A stretch of DNA of 23,745 bases from CALCMJ01 sp964475415 (GCA_964475415.1 CAYYWZ010000061.1:1-23745), one strand, 5' to 3'; counted from the first letter of the stretch, positions 15,622-23,674 are shown. A program made the numbers and translations. The notes: a model not told the origin generated them from the sequence alone.

Positions 15622-16269
15622 ATGAAAAATTTAAATTTAAATCCAAAATCAATAGCGTATGGAATCACTTTTACAATATGCATACTATTACAACAAGTAA
15701 CTATCGCACAAATGGCTTGGGTCGATGTAAATTCAGCATTAGAAGATAACCTAAATGGTTTACCTGAGTGGAATAGAGAAACTAAAACAGATACTTATTT
15801 AGATGCAAGTTTGCCAAACGATATGGGAGAGATAGAACCTAATACTAAGGAAATGGAGATGGAACTAGAAGCGAAAATGATTGCAGAAGAAATAGAAAAA
15901 ATCAGAGTAGATTCCTTTGAACTTTGTCTGAATTTAGTTCAGTTTGAAAGATGGGAGTCGGCACGAAATGCATTAGCACATTATGTAAATAACTATCCAG
16001 AGCCAAGAGTTAATTATAATGAAGCAGTGTACCATCTTGGAATGACTAAAATGAAGACTGAAGACTACATAGGAGCAGTAAAGTTGTTTAAAGAATTTCT
16101 TTTAGATAAAGATGTTCCATTAGAACTAAAACAAGAAGCAGAATTTTATCATGCCTTACTTATTCTAGATTCTAATGGAGATTCAGGAAAAAAATACATG
16201 GTAAAAATAGCTGATGATTACGGACACAACTTCCAGTCTAGTGCAGAAGGCATCTTATCTCTTAAGTAG
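15622..16269 (+). CDS. Secreted TPR-like protein of unknown function
   Basis: The 215-residue product carries a long signal peptide (1-30, ending VTIAQ). Residues 35-75 are acidic and probably unstructured; 76-97 form a Met/Glu-rich helix (MEMELEAKMIAEEIEKI); 98-215 look like TPR helices, with LVQFERWESARNALAHYVNN, EAVYHLGMTKMKTEDYIGAV and AEFYHALLILDSNGDSGKKY fitting paired antiparallel helices, about three repeats. No catalytic motif is present. It should be periplasmic and act through protein binding. It lies on the same strand as the two-component unit downstream, but a terminator at 16299-16326 separates them, so co-transcription is unlikely; a functional link to the TPR kinase is only suggested by proximity. 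Confidence 0.8.
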   Translation: MKNLNLNPKSIAYGITFTICILLQQVTIAQMAWVDVNSALEDNLNGLPEWNRETKTDTYLDASLPNDMGEIEPNTKEMEMELEAKMIAEEIEKIRVDSFELCLNLVQFERWESARNALAHYVNNYPEPRVNYNEAVYHLGMTKMKTEDYIGAVKLFKEFLLDKDVPLELKQEAEFYHALLILDSNGDSGKKYMVKIADDYGHNFQSSAEGILSLK

Positions 16270-16298
16270 TAAGATAACTCCTGCTAACCCCAAGGTGT

Positions 16299-16326
16299 AA
16301 AGGGGGCAGCTAAAGCTGTCTCTTTT
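16299..16326 (+). terminator. Terminator between the TPR-like gene and the two-component operon
   Basis: AAAGGGGGCAGC (16299-16310) pairs with GCTGTCTCTTTT (16315-16326) over twelve pairs with three G-T wobbles around the loop TAAA, ending in a T-rich arm. It lies 29 bases after the stop at 16269. Confidence 0.7.
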
Positions 16327-16491
16327 ACTTTTCTTAAAAGGTAAAATCATTATTTACAATAAGACTCAAGCAAAAGTTGATATTTTTATTTAATGTGAAT
16401 ATTTAATTGGATTAAAGCAGTACCAGCAAGTAACAAAAGACAAGTTTTTAAGTAGAAAATAGTATCTTAATCAGAATTAAACACCCAATGT

Positions 16492-17157
16492 ATGAGCAGC
16501 TTAAAAATTAATGTAGCTCTGGTAGATGATCACAAGATTCTACTAGATGGTATAGAAGCCTTATTATCTACTAATGATAATCTCAATATCATGACAAAGG
16601 CGGAATCTGGAGCTGACCTATTAAGTAAAGTAGATATCGCGGAAATAGATCTACTCGTAATGGATATCAACATGAAAGATAAAGATGGTATAGAAGTTTA
16701 TAAAGAACTTATAGACTTAGGATATACAGGGAAGTGCATATTTCTGTCGTCTTATGATGATCTAAAATTAGTCAACGAAGCTACTAACTTAGGAGCAACT
16801 GGATATGTAACAAAGGGGTCTGCAACGGAATATCTAGAAGAGGCAATTACGGTAATTAACAGAGGAGACGTTTATTACAGTCCTGACATAAAGGACAAAA
16901 TTTTCAGAGCCTTTTCTAAATCCACTGGAAAAGGCTCTACTTATAATAACGAGCAAAGCTTAATGCGTCTGATAACCAAGAGAGAATTAGATGTACTCAA
17001 GCTAATAGCTCAGGAATATACAAGTGATGAAATATCAAAAAAATTATTCATTGCAAAGAGTACCGTAGATACGCACCGTAAAAATTTAATCTATAAATTA
17101 AAAGTAAAAAATTCTGTGGGTCTCGGCCTATTTGCTGAACGCCACGGATTAATCTAA
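16492..17157 (+). CDS. NarL/LuxR-family response regulator
   Basis: The 221-residue product is a DNA-binding response regulator. The receiver domain (about 6-125) has the acidic pair Asp12-Asp13 (VALVDDHKILLDG), phosphoacceptor Asp58 in LLVMDINM, Ser86 in IFLSSYDD and Lys108 in GYVTKGS. A linker leads to the LuxR-type helix-turn-helix (about 158-221): LITKRELDVLKLIAQEYTSDEISKKLFIAKSTVDTHRKN, where the ELDVLKLIA and STVDTHRKNL segments are diagnostic. It is first in a four-gene unit: two lipoprotein genes follow after 32 and 29 bases, then the kinase, which is of the HisKA_3 type that partners with this regulator class. The likely output is transcription of this operon or envelope genes; the operator is not visible. 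The 165-base leader (16327-16491) is AT-rich without an exact -7 match. Confidence 0.95.
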   Translation: MSSLKINVALVDDHKILLDGIEALLSTNDNLNIMTKAESGADLLSKVDIAEIDLLVMDINMKDKDGIEVYKELIDLGYTGKCIFLSSYDDLKLVNEATNLGATGYVTKGSATEYLEEAITVINRGDVYYSPDIKDKIFRAFSKSTGKGSTYNNEQSLMRLITKRELDVLKLIAQEYTSDEISKKLFIAKSTVDTHRKNLIYKLKVKNSVGLGLFAERHGLI

Positions 17158-17189
17158 CAATTATACAAATACTTTAAAAATATAGAATC

Positions 17190-17816
17190 ATGAAAAACCA
17201 TGCCAACTGTTTTTTGACTTTATTAATCTTGGGAATATTTTTATTGTCATCCTGTAAAAATGAAATATTTAAGCAAATTCCTAATTCAGACAACTCCATT
17301 CCAAATATTGATTACGATATAACTGATGCCACAACCAGGCTAGTGGTGGATGTTGGTGCTAAAATAGAAGAATTGGATAATGTTACAGTAATAATTGAAT
17401 CAAAGAAACATATTAGTGAAGAGAAAGAATTTAAAAACTCTTTCTTATTAGATATTACACTGCAAGCGCCTACTAGTAAAAATGTGTATACTAAGTTTAC
17501 ATCAATTCCTCATCATCCTATTATAGTTTGGGATGAAACTTTCCATTCTGTTATAGGATTTCTAGAGATTATTGATTTAGATAAGCTTGAGGGAGAAGAC
17601 GATAACAAAAAGGAATACCAAATAAAATGTGTACCTGAAGTAGATATGACTAAAACCTACAGCGTTCATATTGAAAAGGAAAACTTATCTGGTGGATATG
17701 GAAAAATACTGATTTATTCCCCTCAATCAGAACAACATAATTTAAGCCATATGGCTAATAAAATTAAAATTATGAGTCATTTATTTGGAGGTAAAATAAA
17801 AGATCCAAGAATTTAA
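17190..17816 (+). CDS. Lipoprotein A of the regulator-kinase operon, unknown family
   Basis: I do not recognise the family. The 208-residue product has an SPII signal with lipobox LSSC (Cys22), so the mature protein is lipid-anchored in the envelope. After a short linker the body (about 48-180) seems beta-rich. Four blocks are shared with the next gene: IPHHPI (106-111), VIGFLEIIDLDK (121-132), GYGKILIYSPQSEQH (169-183) and KIKDPRI at the very end (202-208). The His residues at 108, 109 and 183 are kept in the paralogue and could bind metal or form a contact site; this is speculation. The gene starts 32 bases after the regulator. Its place between regulator and kinase suggests it modulates the kinase's extracytoplasmic domain or is an output. 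Confidence 0.88.
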   Translation: MKNHANCFLTLLILGIFLLSSCKNEIFKQIPNSDNSIPNIDYDITDATTRLVVDVGAKIEELDNVTVIIESKKHISEEKEFKNSFLLDITLQAPTSKNVYTKFTSIPHHPIIVWDETFHSVIGFLEIIDLDKLEGEDDNKKEYQIKCVPEVDMTKTYSVHIEKENLSGGYGKILIYSPQSEQHNLSHMANKIKIMSHLFGGKIKDPRI

Positions 17817-17845
17817 CTTTGAATAAACGCTGAAAAAATATAATC

Positions 17846-18481
17846 ATGAAAAACCGCATAAACTACTTTTCTCTTTTTTCTTTCTTAGGACTATTTCTTT
17901 TTTCGTCCTGTACTAATAACATAAGTTATGTGATTTCACAGGATGTAGAGCATGAAGAAAATGAAGATGTCAGAAGATTTTCTTCTGTTAAACCAGTAAC
18001 CGAACTACAGCAGGAGGAACCTACTACAACTCTGACAGTTGATATAGGAGAAAAACTAGGTATTTTAGATGGTGTAAAAGTTGAGTTTATATCAAGAAAG
18101 CACAGCTCTGATTCGAAGGATTCTAAGAATGTAGCTAAATCATTTTCACTGGATATAAAATTAATAGGATCAGAAAACAAAAATGTACATACAAATTTTA
18201 TTGCGATTCCTCATCACCCGATTACTGTTACTGATGGTCAATTCATTAATAACGTCATTGGATTTTTAGAAATTATTGACTTAGATAAAGCGGATGTATC
18301 TGAACTAAAGTTTGTTCCTGATGAGAAAAATGAGTCAAGTACTTATAGTATTGAAATACCTATAGAAAATTTAGATGCAGGCTATGGTACTATATTAATT
18401 TATTCTCCTCAATCCGAGCCGCATAGAAATCATATTAAGTCTCACCTCAAAGAAGGAAGAATAAAAGATCCAAGAATATAA
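17846..18481 (+). CDS. Lipoprotein B, paralogue of the preceding lipoprotein
   Basis: The 211-residue product has a lipobox FSSC (Cys22) and a longer acidic linker (about 33-58, with EHEENED) than its neighbour. The body matches lipoprotein A: TTLTVDIGEKLG, IPHHPI (121-126), VIGFLEIIDLDK (137-148), GYGTILIYSPQSEPH (179-193) and RIKDPRI at the C-terminus (205-211). Between the blocks the sequences differ widely, so this is an old tandem duplication with a few positions under strong constraint. Its stop TAA shares one base with the kinase ATG (TAATG), which implies coupled translation with the kinase. The function is unknown; the shared C-terminal KDPRI is unusual and may be a binding or sorting tail. 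Confidence 0.88.
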   Translation: MKNRINYFSLFSFLGLFLFSSCTNNISYVISQDVEHEENEDVRRFSSVKPVTELQQEEPTTTLTVDIGEKLGILDGVKVEFISRKHSSDSKDSKNVAKSFSLDIKLIGSENKNVHTNFIAIPHHPITVTDGQFINNVIGFLEIIDLDKADVSELKFVPDEKNESSTYSIEIPIENLDAGYGTILIYSPQSEPHRNHIKSHLKEGRIKDPRI

Positions 18482-20208
18482 TGAGTAAGAATATTTTCAA
18501 AATATTACTTTTTTTATTTTTTTCAATTGGAGCTTTTACTCAGCCAATAGACTATGCCTTATGTAAGGGGTATATCTCAGAAATAAAAGATGATAGTTTG
18601 TCTTTGTATTTGAAGAATATAGAGCCAAAAATTTTAGCAGAAGATATGTCCATATTCTATTATTTTAAGAGTCTTGAACATCGTTATACTGGTGATTCAG
18701 ATAAGCAAATTGATTATTTATACAAAGGTCTTAATCTTATAAATGAATCTAAGCCAGATTCTATACATGCTTTCCTTTTAGATGAATTATCGATCGTACT
18801 ACAAAAAAATTATTCTGATTCTGATAGCAGAGAAGCCCTTGAACTAATAAATGAAAGTATCAATATTAAAAGTGCATTAAGATTAGAGGAGCAATTAGGT
18901 AAAAGCTTTTTGATTAAGGGAAACGCATATACCAGGATGAATCGTGATTTTAATGATGCGCAACTAGATTCCGCTTTGTTTTCTTACGATAAGGCAATTA
19001 CCTATCTGAATTCTGAAGAACTACGTTTTCTAGCGAAAGAAAACATGGCAAGTATTTTCACTAGCAAAGGTATGTATTATGAATCCTTACAGCTTCTAAA
19101 TGAGTGTTATAATTATTATGAACTAGCCGGTCGAAATTTTGATAGAAGTACAGCAGCAGTTACTTTGTCAGAATTATATATTAGAACAAAACAATATGAT
19201 GAAGCTGCAGAAATTCTAGACACCTTACTGGATTATACATTACATAAAGATTGGTTGGAACTATCTTCTGTTATTTTATATTACAAGGGAGAATTAGCGG
19301 ATTCAGTCAAAGATTTTAAATCTGCTATTTTTTGGAAAGATAGTTTATTCGAGTTTCAGCATAAGATCTTTGATGATCAAAGCATAGAAGCGGAAGAAAA
19401 ATATAAATCACTTTTTCTGAAAACTCAGTTGAGTGAAGAAAAAGCCAAGGTTCTAAAGAACCGCTTATGGCTAAGTGTACTTGCAGGTCTTTCTTTGATG
19501 TTAGTTTTCTTTTCTTTTCTTATCAGTCGATTTTATAAACTGAAGAGGCGAGCAGCTGACCAAGAATTAGAGAATGAGAAAATAAAATCTGCACTAAATG
19601 CTACGCGAGCTAAAATGGATGGAGAGCAGAAAGAAAGACAGGCTATTGCATCGGTATTACACGATCAGATGGCCTCGTCTTTAACAGCCGCTCAGATTAA
19701 TTTATCTGTAGCAAAAAAGAAAGACAACCCGCTACCATTTGTGGAGAAAGCAGAGACAATCTTAAGCACAGTGAACAAGCAGGTAAGGGATCTCTCTCAT
19801 CAATTAATCTCTGCCTCATTAATTAAATTTGGCTTAGCAACTGCTATAGAATCTCTCGCAGATAATATGTCAACCGATGACTTAGTCATCAGTTTTGAGA
19901 CTAACATGGAGAAATTGAGATTTGAAAATACTAGGGAAGTATTTCTGTTCAGAAGTTGTTCTGAATTGATACAAAACATTCATAAGCATAGCACAGCAAC
20001 AAAAACAAAGATTATTCTTAATGCGACAGAAGATGATATTGAATTATCAGTTATAGATAATGGACAGCAAGGCCAGGGGAATGAGAAAATGGAATTGGGC
20101 TTAGGGTTAGTAACCATTAAGGATAGAGCAGAGGCATTTGGTGGCAGCTTTTTATGCGAACATCAAGAGCATGGTTTTTTTAATATGATTACTATAGCCC
20201 GCAAATAG
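18481..20208 (+). CDS. TPR sensor histidine kinase (HisKA_3 type)
   Basis: The 575-residue kinase has an N-terminal signal segment (1-20, ending AFTQP), an extracytoplasmic helical TPR-like sensor region (about 45-300), a coiled coil (295-325), one membrane helix (about 328-350), a second coiled coil (352-390), the phosphoacceptor domain with His394 in SVLHDQMASSLTAAQIN, and an ATPase domain with N box SELIQNIHKHS (Asn499), DNGQ (526-529) and GLGLVTIKDRA (540-550). HisKA_3 kinases pair with NarL/LuxR regulators, and one such regulator is the first gene of this unit. It overlaps lipoprotein B by one base. The ligand of the TPR region is not evident; TPR folds bind proteins or peptides, which would suit the lipoproteins as partners (inference). 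A terminator follows 127 bases after the stop. Confidence 0.94.
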   Translation: MSKNIFKILLFLFFSIGAFTQPIDYALCKGYISEIKDDSLSLYLKNIEPKILAEDMSIFYYFKSLEHRYTGDSDKQIDYLYKGLNLINESKPDSIHAFLLDELSIVLQKNYSDSDSREALELINESINIKSALRLEEQLGKSFLIKGNAYTRMNRDFNDAQLDSALFSYDKAITYLNSEELRFLAKENMASIFTSKGMYYESLQLLNECYNYYELAGRNFDRSTAAVTLSELYIRTKQYDEAAEILDTLLDYTLHKDWLELSSVILYYKGELADSVKDFKSAIFWKDSLFEFQHKIFDDQSIEAEEKYKSLFLKTQLSEEKAKVLKNRLWLSVLAGLSLMLVFFSFLISRFYKLKRRAADQELENEKIKSALNATRAKMDGEQKERQAIASVLHDQMASSLTAAQINLSVAKKKDNPLPFVEKAETILSTVNKQVRDLSHQLISASLIKFGLATAIESLADNMSTDDLVISFETNMEKLRFENTREVFLFRSCSELIQNIHKHSTATKTKIILNATEDDIELSVIDNGQQGQGNEKMELGLGLVTIKDRAEAFGGSFLCEHQEHGFFNMITIARK

Positions 20209-20250
20209 CTACTATTACCTAAATTAAAAAAGCAAGAGCTATTCTAGCCA

Positions 20251-20283
20251 TGATTGTTATCTACTGAGCAAGAATAACAATCA
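20251..20283. repeat. Inverted repeat between convergent genes
   Basis: TGATTGTTAT (20251-20260) and ATAACAATCA (20274-20283) are perfect inverses over ten bases with a 13-base spacer. There is no T tract, so it is not a standard intrinsic terminator by itself. Confidence 0.7.
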
Positions 20284-20335
20284 ACAGATTATAAAAGCTA
20301 ATCCATTATTTTGCAATTATGATAAAACTATACGC

Positions 20336-20363
20336 TAATAGACCTTTTGAGTCTATTATTTTT
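20336..20363 (+). terminator. Terminator of the regulator-lipoprotein-kinase operon
   Basis: TAATAGAC (20336-20343) pairs with GTCTATTA (20351-20358) over eight pairs around the loop CTTTTGA, followed by five T (20359-20363). On the plus strand it would close the operon just before the convergent yqeY gene. Confidence 0.75.
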
Positions 20364-20377
20364 AAAGCCGGATGCTA

Positions 20378-20824
20378 TTAACCCAGCAAACTCTTCACAA
20401 TACTAGAAATAGTCTTACCATCTGCTTTGCCCGCAAGTTGAGCACTAGCCATACCCATTACTTTACCCATATCTTTCATGCTTGATGCACCTGTTTTTTC
20501 TATGATGCTTGCGATGATAGGTTTAAGCTCATCCTCACTCATCTGTGCAGGAAGATATTTAGAGATAATTCCCATTTCTTCTTTTTCTACAGCGGCTAAG
20601 TCAGCACGATCTTGTTTTACATATATATCGTAGGAATCTTGCCTTTGCTTCATTAGTTTTTGGAGCATTTTTATTTCTGCTTTGTCATCTAATTCAGTTC
20701 CTGTACCATCCGTCTTAGATAATAGTATAGCAGACTTGATCGCACGAATTCCTCTAAGGGCTACTGCATCTTTGGCTTTCATCGCAGCTTTCAGATCTTG
20801 ATTTATTTTTTCTTCTAAGTTCAT
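20378..20824 (-). CDS. yqeY: GatB/YqeY domain protein
   Basis: The 148-residue product is the stand-alone YqeY form of the GatB/YqeY domain, a helical fold also found at the C-terminus of the amidotransferase GatB and thought to contact tRNA. Typical blocks are MNLEEKINQDLKAAMKAKD, RGIRAIKSAIL, KLMKQRQDS, EEMGIISKYLPAQMSEDEL and the C-terminal MGKVMGMASAQLAGKADGKT. Its length matches the family. The precise function of stand-alone YqeY proteins is not established. The start is three bases after the rsmA stop, so the two are co-transcribed. Confidence 0.92.
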   Translation of the reverse strand: MNLEEKINQDLKAAMKAKDAVALRGIRAIKSAILLSKTDGTGTELDDKAEIKMLQKLMKQRQDSYDIYVKQDRADLAAVEKEEMGIISKYLPAQMSEDELKPIIASIIEKTGASSMKDMGKVMGMASAQLAGKADGKTISSIVKSLLG

Positions 20825-20827
20825 AAT

Positions 20828-21607
20828 TTAGGCTATTTTATATTTTTCTAATAAGGCGGTCAAAGCTATAAAGTCATCTACTGACAATTGCTCTGGTCTT
20901 TTACTAAATACTTCTTTTTGCAAAATAGTTCTATCTAGCTCTAAACTTTTCAGAGAATTGCTGAGCATCTTTCTTCGTTGGTTAAAACAAAGTTTGACAA
21001 CACGCTTAAAAAACTTCTCAGAACAGGGTAACTGATCATTATCTTTTCTTCTATATATAATAACAGAAGAATGCACCTTTGGTGGAGGATCAAATGACTC
21101 TGGAGGTAGATCGAAAAGTTTTTCGCCATCATAGAATGCCTGCGTTAAAACACTAGTTACACCATAGCTTTTTTTACCATGCGGAGACAATAATCGATTG
21201 GCGACCTCTCTCTGAAACATCCCTACCATCGTGGGGATAATTTCCCTTGCACTCAGCATCCAGAAAATGATCTGACTAGAAATATTGTAAGGGTAATTTC
21301 CCGCTAGAACAAAGGGTGCTTTGTCAAAAACTTCAAAAGGATTTAATTTCAGAATATCATCGTGTATGATAATTTCGTCGGAGACATCTAGATCTCTTTT
21401 GAGAATATGGACCATATCCCTGTCTTTTTCTACAAGCTTAAGATGGAAAGATTGACCTAGCAATTGCTTGGTGAGTACACCCTGGCCAGGACCTATCTCT
21501 AGAACATTGCTTATTCCTTCACCCTCTTTTATAATAGCTTCAGAGATTCGACTTATCGCTTCCTGATCTATAAGAAAATGTTGTCCTAATTGTTTTTTAG
21601 CTTTCAC
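20828..21607 (-). CDS. rsmA: 16S rRNA (adenine1518-N6/adenine1519-N6)-dimethyltransferase
   Basis: RsmA (KsgA) dimethylates two adjacent adenines near the 3' end of 16S rRNA late in 30S assembly, using S-adenosylmethionine. The 259-residue protein shows KKQLGQHFLID (4-14), the SAM motif VLEIGPGQGVLTKQLL (35-50), IIHDDILKLNP (80-90) and the catalytic NYPYNIS (104-110), where most bacteria have NLPYNIS; the substituted position is usually tolerant. The start is GTG at 21607: the ATG two bases upstream is out of frame and meets TGA at once. A TACCTTTA on the minus strand (21632-21625) resembles a -7 element with one mismatch. It is followed directly by yqeY and is divergent from pdxA. Confidence 0.95.
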   Translation of the reverse strand: MKAKKQLGQHFLIDQEAISRISEAIIKEGEGISNVLEIGPGQGVLTKQLLGQSFHLKLVEKDRDMVHILKRDLDVSDEIIIHDDILKLNPFEVFDKAPFVLAGNYPYNISSQIIFWMLSAREIIPTMVGMFQREVANRLLSPHGKKSYGVTSVLTQAFYDGEKLFDLPPESFDPPPKVHSSVIIYRRKDNDQLPCSEKFFKRVVKLCFNQRRKMLSNSLKSLELDRTILQKEVFSKRPEQLSVDDFIALTALLEKYKIA

Positions 21608-21730
21608 ATGTTTATTTCTGATCCTAAAGGTAGAATAATCTTTATCATAATGAATTGTGCACCTTTTTCTGTCTGATATTCTTCGTGTTCAGATAAGGAT
21701 TAATAGACCGAAGGATAAGGTAAAAAATCA

Positions 21731-21738
21731 TATCTTCG
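21731..21738 (+). promoter_or_regulatory. Candidate -7 element for pdxA
   Basis: TATCTTCG matches TAnnTTTG except for one base and ends 19 bases before the pdxA ATG. No TTG stands at the expected -33 distance. Confidence 0.3.
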
Positions 21739-21757
21739 CACAAAATAAGACCATTTC

Positions 21758-22813
21758 ATGAAGAAACTAAGAATCGGCATAACAATAGGAGATATTAACG
21801 GGGTAGGTCCAGAAGTAATAATAAAGGCATTATCAAGAAATTCCAAGTTGAAGAATTGTATTCTTATCGTTTATGGATCTTCTAAGGTGATTGCTTATCA
21901 TAAGAATATTGTTAAGAATGTAGATTTTGTTTTTTCATCTATTTATGAGGCTGAAAATGCCTATCATAATAAGATCAACGTCCTTAACTGCTGGGATGAT
22001 GCTGTAAATATCAACTTAGGAATGCTTACAGAAGAAGGTGGTAAGTATGCTGGCTTAGCTCTAGAAAGGGCTGTAAAGGATGCTAAAGAAGGAAAAATAG
22101 ATGCTATAGTTACTGCGCCGATCAATAAAAAGGCAATGAAAATGTCTGGTTTTGAATTTCCTGGACATACAGAATTCTTAGCAAACCGGTTTGAAACTAA
22201 GAATTCGCTAATGATGATGGTTTCTGATAGTATGAAAGTTGCACTTGTATGTAACCATACGCCGATCTTCGAAATCAAAAATGAGATAACTAGAGAAAGT
22301 ATCACAGCTAAGATGAACACTCTACATAAGAGTCTAAGACAAGATTTTGGTATCGAAAAACCCACGCTTGCAGTATTAGGTCTTAATCCTCATGCAGGAG
22401 ATGAGGGAGCAATAGGTTCTGAAGAAGAAGAATTTATAAGACCCGTAATTATAGAGGCAAAGAAAAAAGGTGTACTCGCTATGGGACCTTTTCCTGCGGA
22501 TGGATTTTTTGGATCTTCACAATTTAGTAAAGTAGATGGCATCTTAGCGATGTATCATGACCAAGGACTGATACCATTCAAGGCATTATCGTTTGGTGAC
22601 GGTGTCAATTATACAGCTGGACTACCAGTGGTAAGAACAAGTCCTGATCATGGGACAGCCTACGATCTAGCAGGTAGAGATATGGCAAACCATAGCTCTA
22701 TGCGAAATGCTTTATCGCTTGCTGTAGATCTTGTCAAAAACAAAATAGATTATAAATATAATCAGCAAAATGGATTACAGAAATCTAGCAAAACGGTAAA
22801 TAACTCAGAGTAG
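21758..22813 (+). CDS. pdxA: 4-hydroxythreonine-4-phosphate dehydrogenase
   Basis: PdxA oxidises 4-phosphohydroxy-L-threonine with NAD in the deoxyxylulose-5-phosphate-dependent route to pyridoxal 5'-phosphate. The 351-residue product has the family start GITIGDINGVGPEVI, then VTAPINKKA (118-126), FPGHTEFLA (134-142), metal-binding His167 in VCNHTPI, His212 in NPHAGDEG and His267 in YHDQGLIPFK, and RTSPDHGTAYDLAG (293-306). All three metal histidines are present. It is divergent from rsmA; in E. coli pdxA and rsmA are adjacent in one operon, so the neighbourhood is kept while the orientation differs. The last 15 or so residues are polar and poorly conserved-looking. Confidence 0.96.
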   Translation: MKKLRIGITIGDINGVGPEVIIKALSRNSKLKNCILIVYGSSKVIAYHKNIVKNVDFVFSSIYEAENAYHNKINVLNCWDDAVNINLGMLTEEGGKYAGLALERAVKDAKEGKIDAIVTAPINKKAMKMSGFEFPGHTEFLANRFETKNSLMMMVSDSMKVALVCNHTPIFEIKNEITRESITAKMNTLHKSLRQDFGIEKPTLAVLGLNPHAGDEGAIGSEEEEFIRPVIIEAKKKGVLAMGPFPADGFFGSSQFSKVDGILAMYHDQGLIPFKALSFGDGVNYTAGLPVVRTSPDHGTAYDLAGRDMANHSSMRNALSLAVDLVKNKIDYKYNQQNGLQKSSKTVNNSE

Positions 22814-22838
22814 GTATATTGCTTTCTATTTATAGGTA

Positions 22839-22858
22839 CTTGCATAGGTAATTGCAAG
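22839..22858. repeat. Small inverted repeat between convergent pdxA and HupE-like genes
   Basis: CTTGCA (22839-22844) and TGCAAG (22853-22858) enclose an eight-base loop. There is no T tract on either side, so a terminator role is uncertain. Confidence 0.4.
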
Positions 22859-22897
22859 AATTAGAAATCAGAAAAGTAGTATTTTAAAATTTACAAT

Positions 22898-23581
22898 CTA
22901 ATGGACAGAAAAGTAACCATACATCTGTAAGAAAAATAGACCTATTCCTGCCAACACTAAAAACCAATTTGCTATGGTATAAAAACCTTGATAGCTTTGG
23001 AATTTTTTCCACTTAGAGATAAGAAAAACAATAGGAATAAGCGCAAGAACTTGACCTAGTTCTACACCTATATTAAACGAAACGATCTTACTTAGAAACT
23101 GACCTTCTCCCATGTCAAAAGATTGTAATCTGGTAGATAATCCAAAACCGTGTATCAATCCAAAAGCGAAAACCATCATTAATAGGTTAGGGGAGGAAGT
23201 TTTGAAAAACTTTTGGAATCCCCCTAAATTCTCAAATCCTTTATACAATACACTTAATGCAATTACCGCATCTATCAGATGTTCATCTGCTTTGATACCT
23301 AAGTAAGTTGCTCCTATTAGTGTTATACTGTGACCTAAGGTGAAGACTGTTATAAACTTAAGAATATCCTTAAAGTTATTAAGATAGAAGATAACACCTG
23401 CAAGGAATAGAAGATGGTCGTAACCTGTAAGCATATGTGTCGCGCCCACTCTGATATAGGCCAATAATCCACCCTTTGATAGAATTTCTTGATCCGAAGC
23501 ACTAACTCCATGAGCCATTAGTAAAAAGGGAGAGCATATACAAACTAAGCACAAGAGGGTATGGAAGGAGCGTATTTTCAT
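22898..23581 (-). CDS. HupE/UreJ-type membrane protein
   Basis: The 227-residue product belongs to the HupE/UreJ_2 group, membrane proteins linked to nickel or cobalt uptake in some members; in Bacteroidota many stand without hydrogenase or urease genes, so the substrate is open. A signal sequence (1-24, ending LLMAHG) is followed by ATHMLTGYDHLLFLAGVIFY (48-67) with His49, Asp55 and His56, then TLGHSITL (81-88), LIHGFGLSTRLQ (142-153) and FNIGVELGQ (169-177), with about six helices. The conserved His, Asp and Glu inside membrane segments suit metal binding. An ATG at 23635 would add 18 residues; I chose 23581 because MKIRSFHTLLCLV starts a clean signal peptide. It is convergent with pdxA. 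Confidence 0.88.
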   Translation of the reverse strand: MKIRSFHTLLCLVCICSPFLLMAHGVSASDQEILSKGGLLAYIRVGATHMLTGYDHLLFLAGVIFYLNNFKDILKFITVFTLGHSITLIGATYLGIKADEHLIDAVIALSVLYKGFENLGGFQKFFKTSSPNLLMMVFAFGLIHGFGLSTRLQSFDMGEGQFLSKIVSFNIGVELGQVLALIPIVFLISKWKKFQSYQGFYTIANWFLVLAGIGLFFLQMYGYFSVH

Positions 23582-23674
23582 CTGGGTATTATTATATAAT
23601 TCTCTAGTAAAATTATAAATCTTAACGATAGTCATATGATAAGTAAGGATATTTTTACATAATTATATTTTAAA

